From Gammaproteobacteria bacterium (GTDB taxonomy: Bacteria > Pseudomonadota > Gammaproteobacteria > GCA-001735895), in contig JAPUFZ010000142.1 of NCBI GenBank assembly GCA_027293245.1, positions 1-6,744 of the forward strand: DNA of 6,744 nucleotides, given 5' to 3'. A program made the position numbers and the translations under genes. Below are positions 6,497 to 6,744 of this stretch, one piece after another. Positions within the stretch are counted from its first letter, which is position 1. Every line of letters begins with the position of its first letter. Under the pieces are notes generated by a model, which saw only the letters and a list, made by a program, of their open reading frames with translations, was not told the DNA's origin and did no database searches.

Positions 6497-6744
6497 GGGG
6501 GTACCTTCCGGAATAAAGTAACTCTGCCGCGTTACCCTGGCGAGACTGTCCGGGTCCAAACTGTCATTCATCAGCAAGGGCAGAATTTTACGTAGCTGAG
6601 CCAGGCCGACCAAATTGTCGATGTTACCGGAAAATATCGGAATTCTGGTATAGGATAAATTGGTTATTTGCTGCAGTGTTTCATTCCAGTTTTCATCCAG
6701 ATCTATGCCTATGATTTCATTGCGCGGAACCATAATATCATCCA
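6494..6744 (-). CDS. Truncated reading frame of the CBS/CorC-domain protein, as it would be translated
   Basis: If the TGA at 6496-6494 stops translation, the product ends here, after the first CBS repeat and eight residues into the second (YFIPEGTP). The visible part is 82 residues; it begins off the window, and the Met at 6733 belongs to the conserved DIMVPR motif joining the DUF21 and CBS domains, so it is internal and not a start. The product would keep any DUF21 membrane domain but lose most of the second CBS repeat and the C-terminal CorC/HlyC domain. Since CBS repeats work as an intramolecular pair that binds nucleotide, nucleotide sensing is unlikely to survive. Confidence 0.6.
   Translation of the reverse strand, partial: DDIMVPRNEIIGIDLDENWNETLQQITNLSYTRIPIFSGNIDNLVGLAQLRKILPLLMNDSLDPDSLARVTRQSYFIPEGTP

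Larger units (their letters stand above)
6053..6744 (-). pseudogene. CBS-pair/CorC-HlyC domain membrane protein gene (YfjD-like) with in-frame TGA, 5' part outside window
   Basis: The minus-strand frame entering from the right edge encodes the cytoplasmic half of a CNNM/CorC-type protein like E. coli YfjD, a family linked to magnesium or other cation transport and usually starting with a DUF21 membrane domain, here off the window. Visible are 82 codons from DDIMVPRNEIIGID through the first CBS repeat to YFIPEGTP; then a TGA (6496-6494); then, in the same frame, 146 more codons: TTQLITFRKNKRRLGFVV, DEYGDIQGLVTIEDILEEIV (second CBS), and a CorC/HlyC C-terminal domain (GSYLIDGSTHIREIN to NMVKTVRLFLD), ending LDDG and TAA at 6055-6053. 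E. coli YfjD has Leu where the TGA sits and otherwise aligns without gaps. The decay is thus one codon only: a recent nonsense mutation, a sequence error or, less likely, readthrough. No in-frame restart codon follows early enough to make a complete second half. Confidence 0.8.

Noticed and set aside
1..6744. CRISPR arrays, tRNA or rRNA genes, insertion sequences, toxin-antitoxin or defence genes.
   Set aside because: None seen: there are no regularly spaced repeats, no structural RNA signatures, no transposase-like frames, and every sizeable frame is accounted for by housekeeping genes.

Overview
The window reads as ordinary chromosomal housekeeping DNA from a gammaproteobacterium. Pointers are the gammaproteobacterial order xseB-ispA-dxs, a RadA and DXS close to the E. 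coli/Pseudomonas type, FolE2 as the GTP cyclohydrolase, and a CNNM/CorC-type CBS protein resembling E. coli YfjD. Base composition is moderate and even, and I see no sign of plasmid, phage or transposon DNA. The species cannot be named from the sequence; an uncultivated marine or sulfur-oxidising lineage is possible but is only a guess.

All recognisable genes lie on the minus strand, so transcription runs from high to low coordinates. In that order: a CBS/CorC-domain membrane-protein gene that enters from the right edge and carries an in-frame TGA (6744-6053); radA (6060-4699), overlapping it by 8 nt; xseB (4637-4398); ispA (4408-3503), overlapping xseB by 11 nt; dxs (3500-1608), 2 nt after ispA; a 180-bp gap; a CspA-family cold-shock gene (1427-1218); a 343-bp gap with a probable promoter; folE2 (874-56); and a short left end with a paired TGTACA repeat.

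The genes fall into small functional groups. radA (recombination intermediate processing) and xseB (exonuclease VII small subunit) act in DNA repair. ispA and dxs act in isoprenoid synthesis: DXS makes the first MEP-pathway intermediate and IspA condenses the C5 products into farnesyl diphosphate. Overlaps and tiny gaps make xseB-ispA-dxs a clear operon with likely translational coupling. The cold-shock gene and folE2 (first step of folate and 7-deazaguanine synthesis) each have a candidate promoter of their own.

The most notable observation is the CBS/CorC gene. Its frame is open and family-like on both sides of one TGA codon (6496-6494) and runs to its natural TAA inside the radA start. This is either a very recent nonsense mutation, a sequencing error, or less likely readthrough. 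I found no evidence of a new biological system; the remaining findings are modest regulatory candidates.
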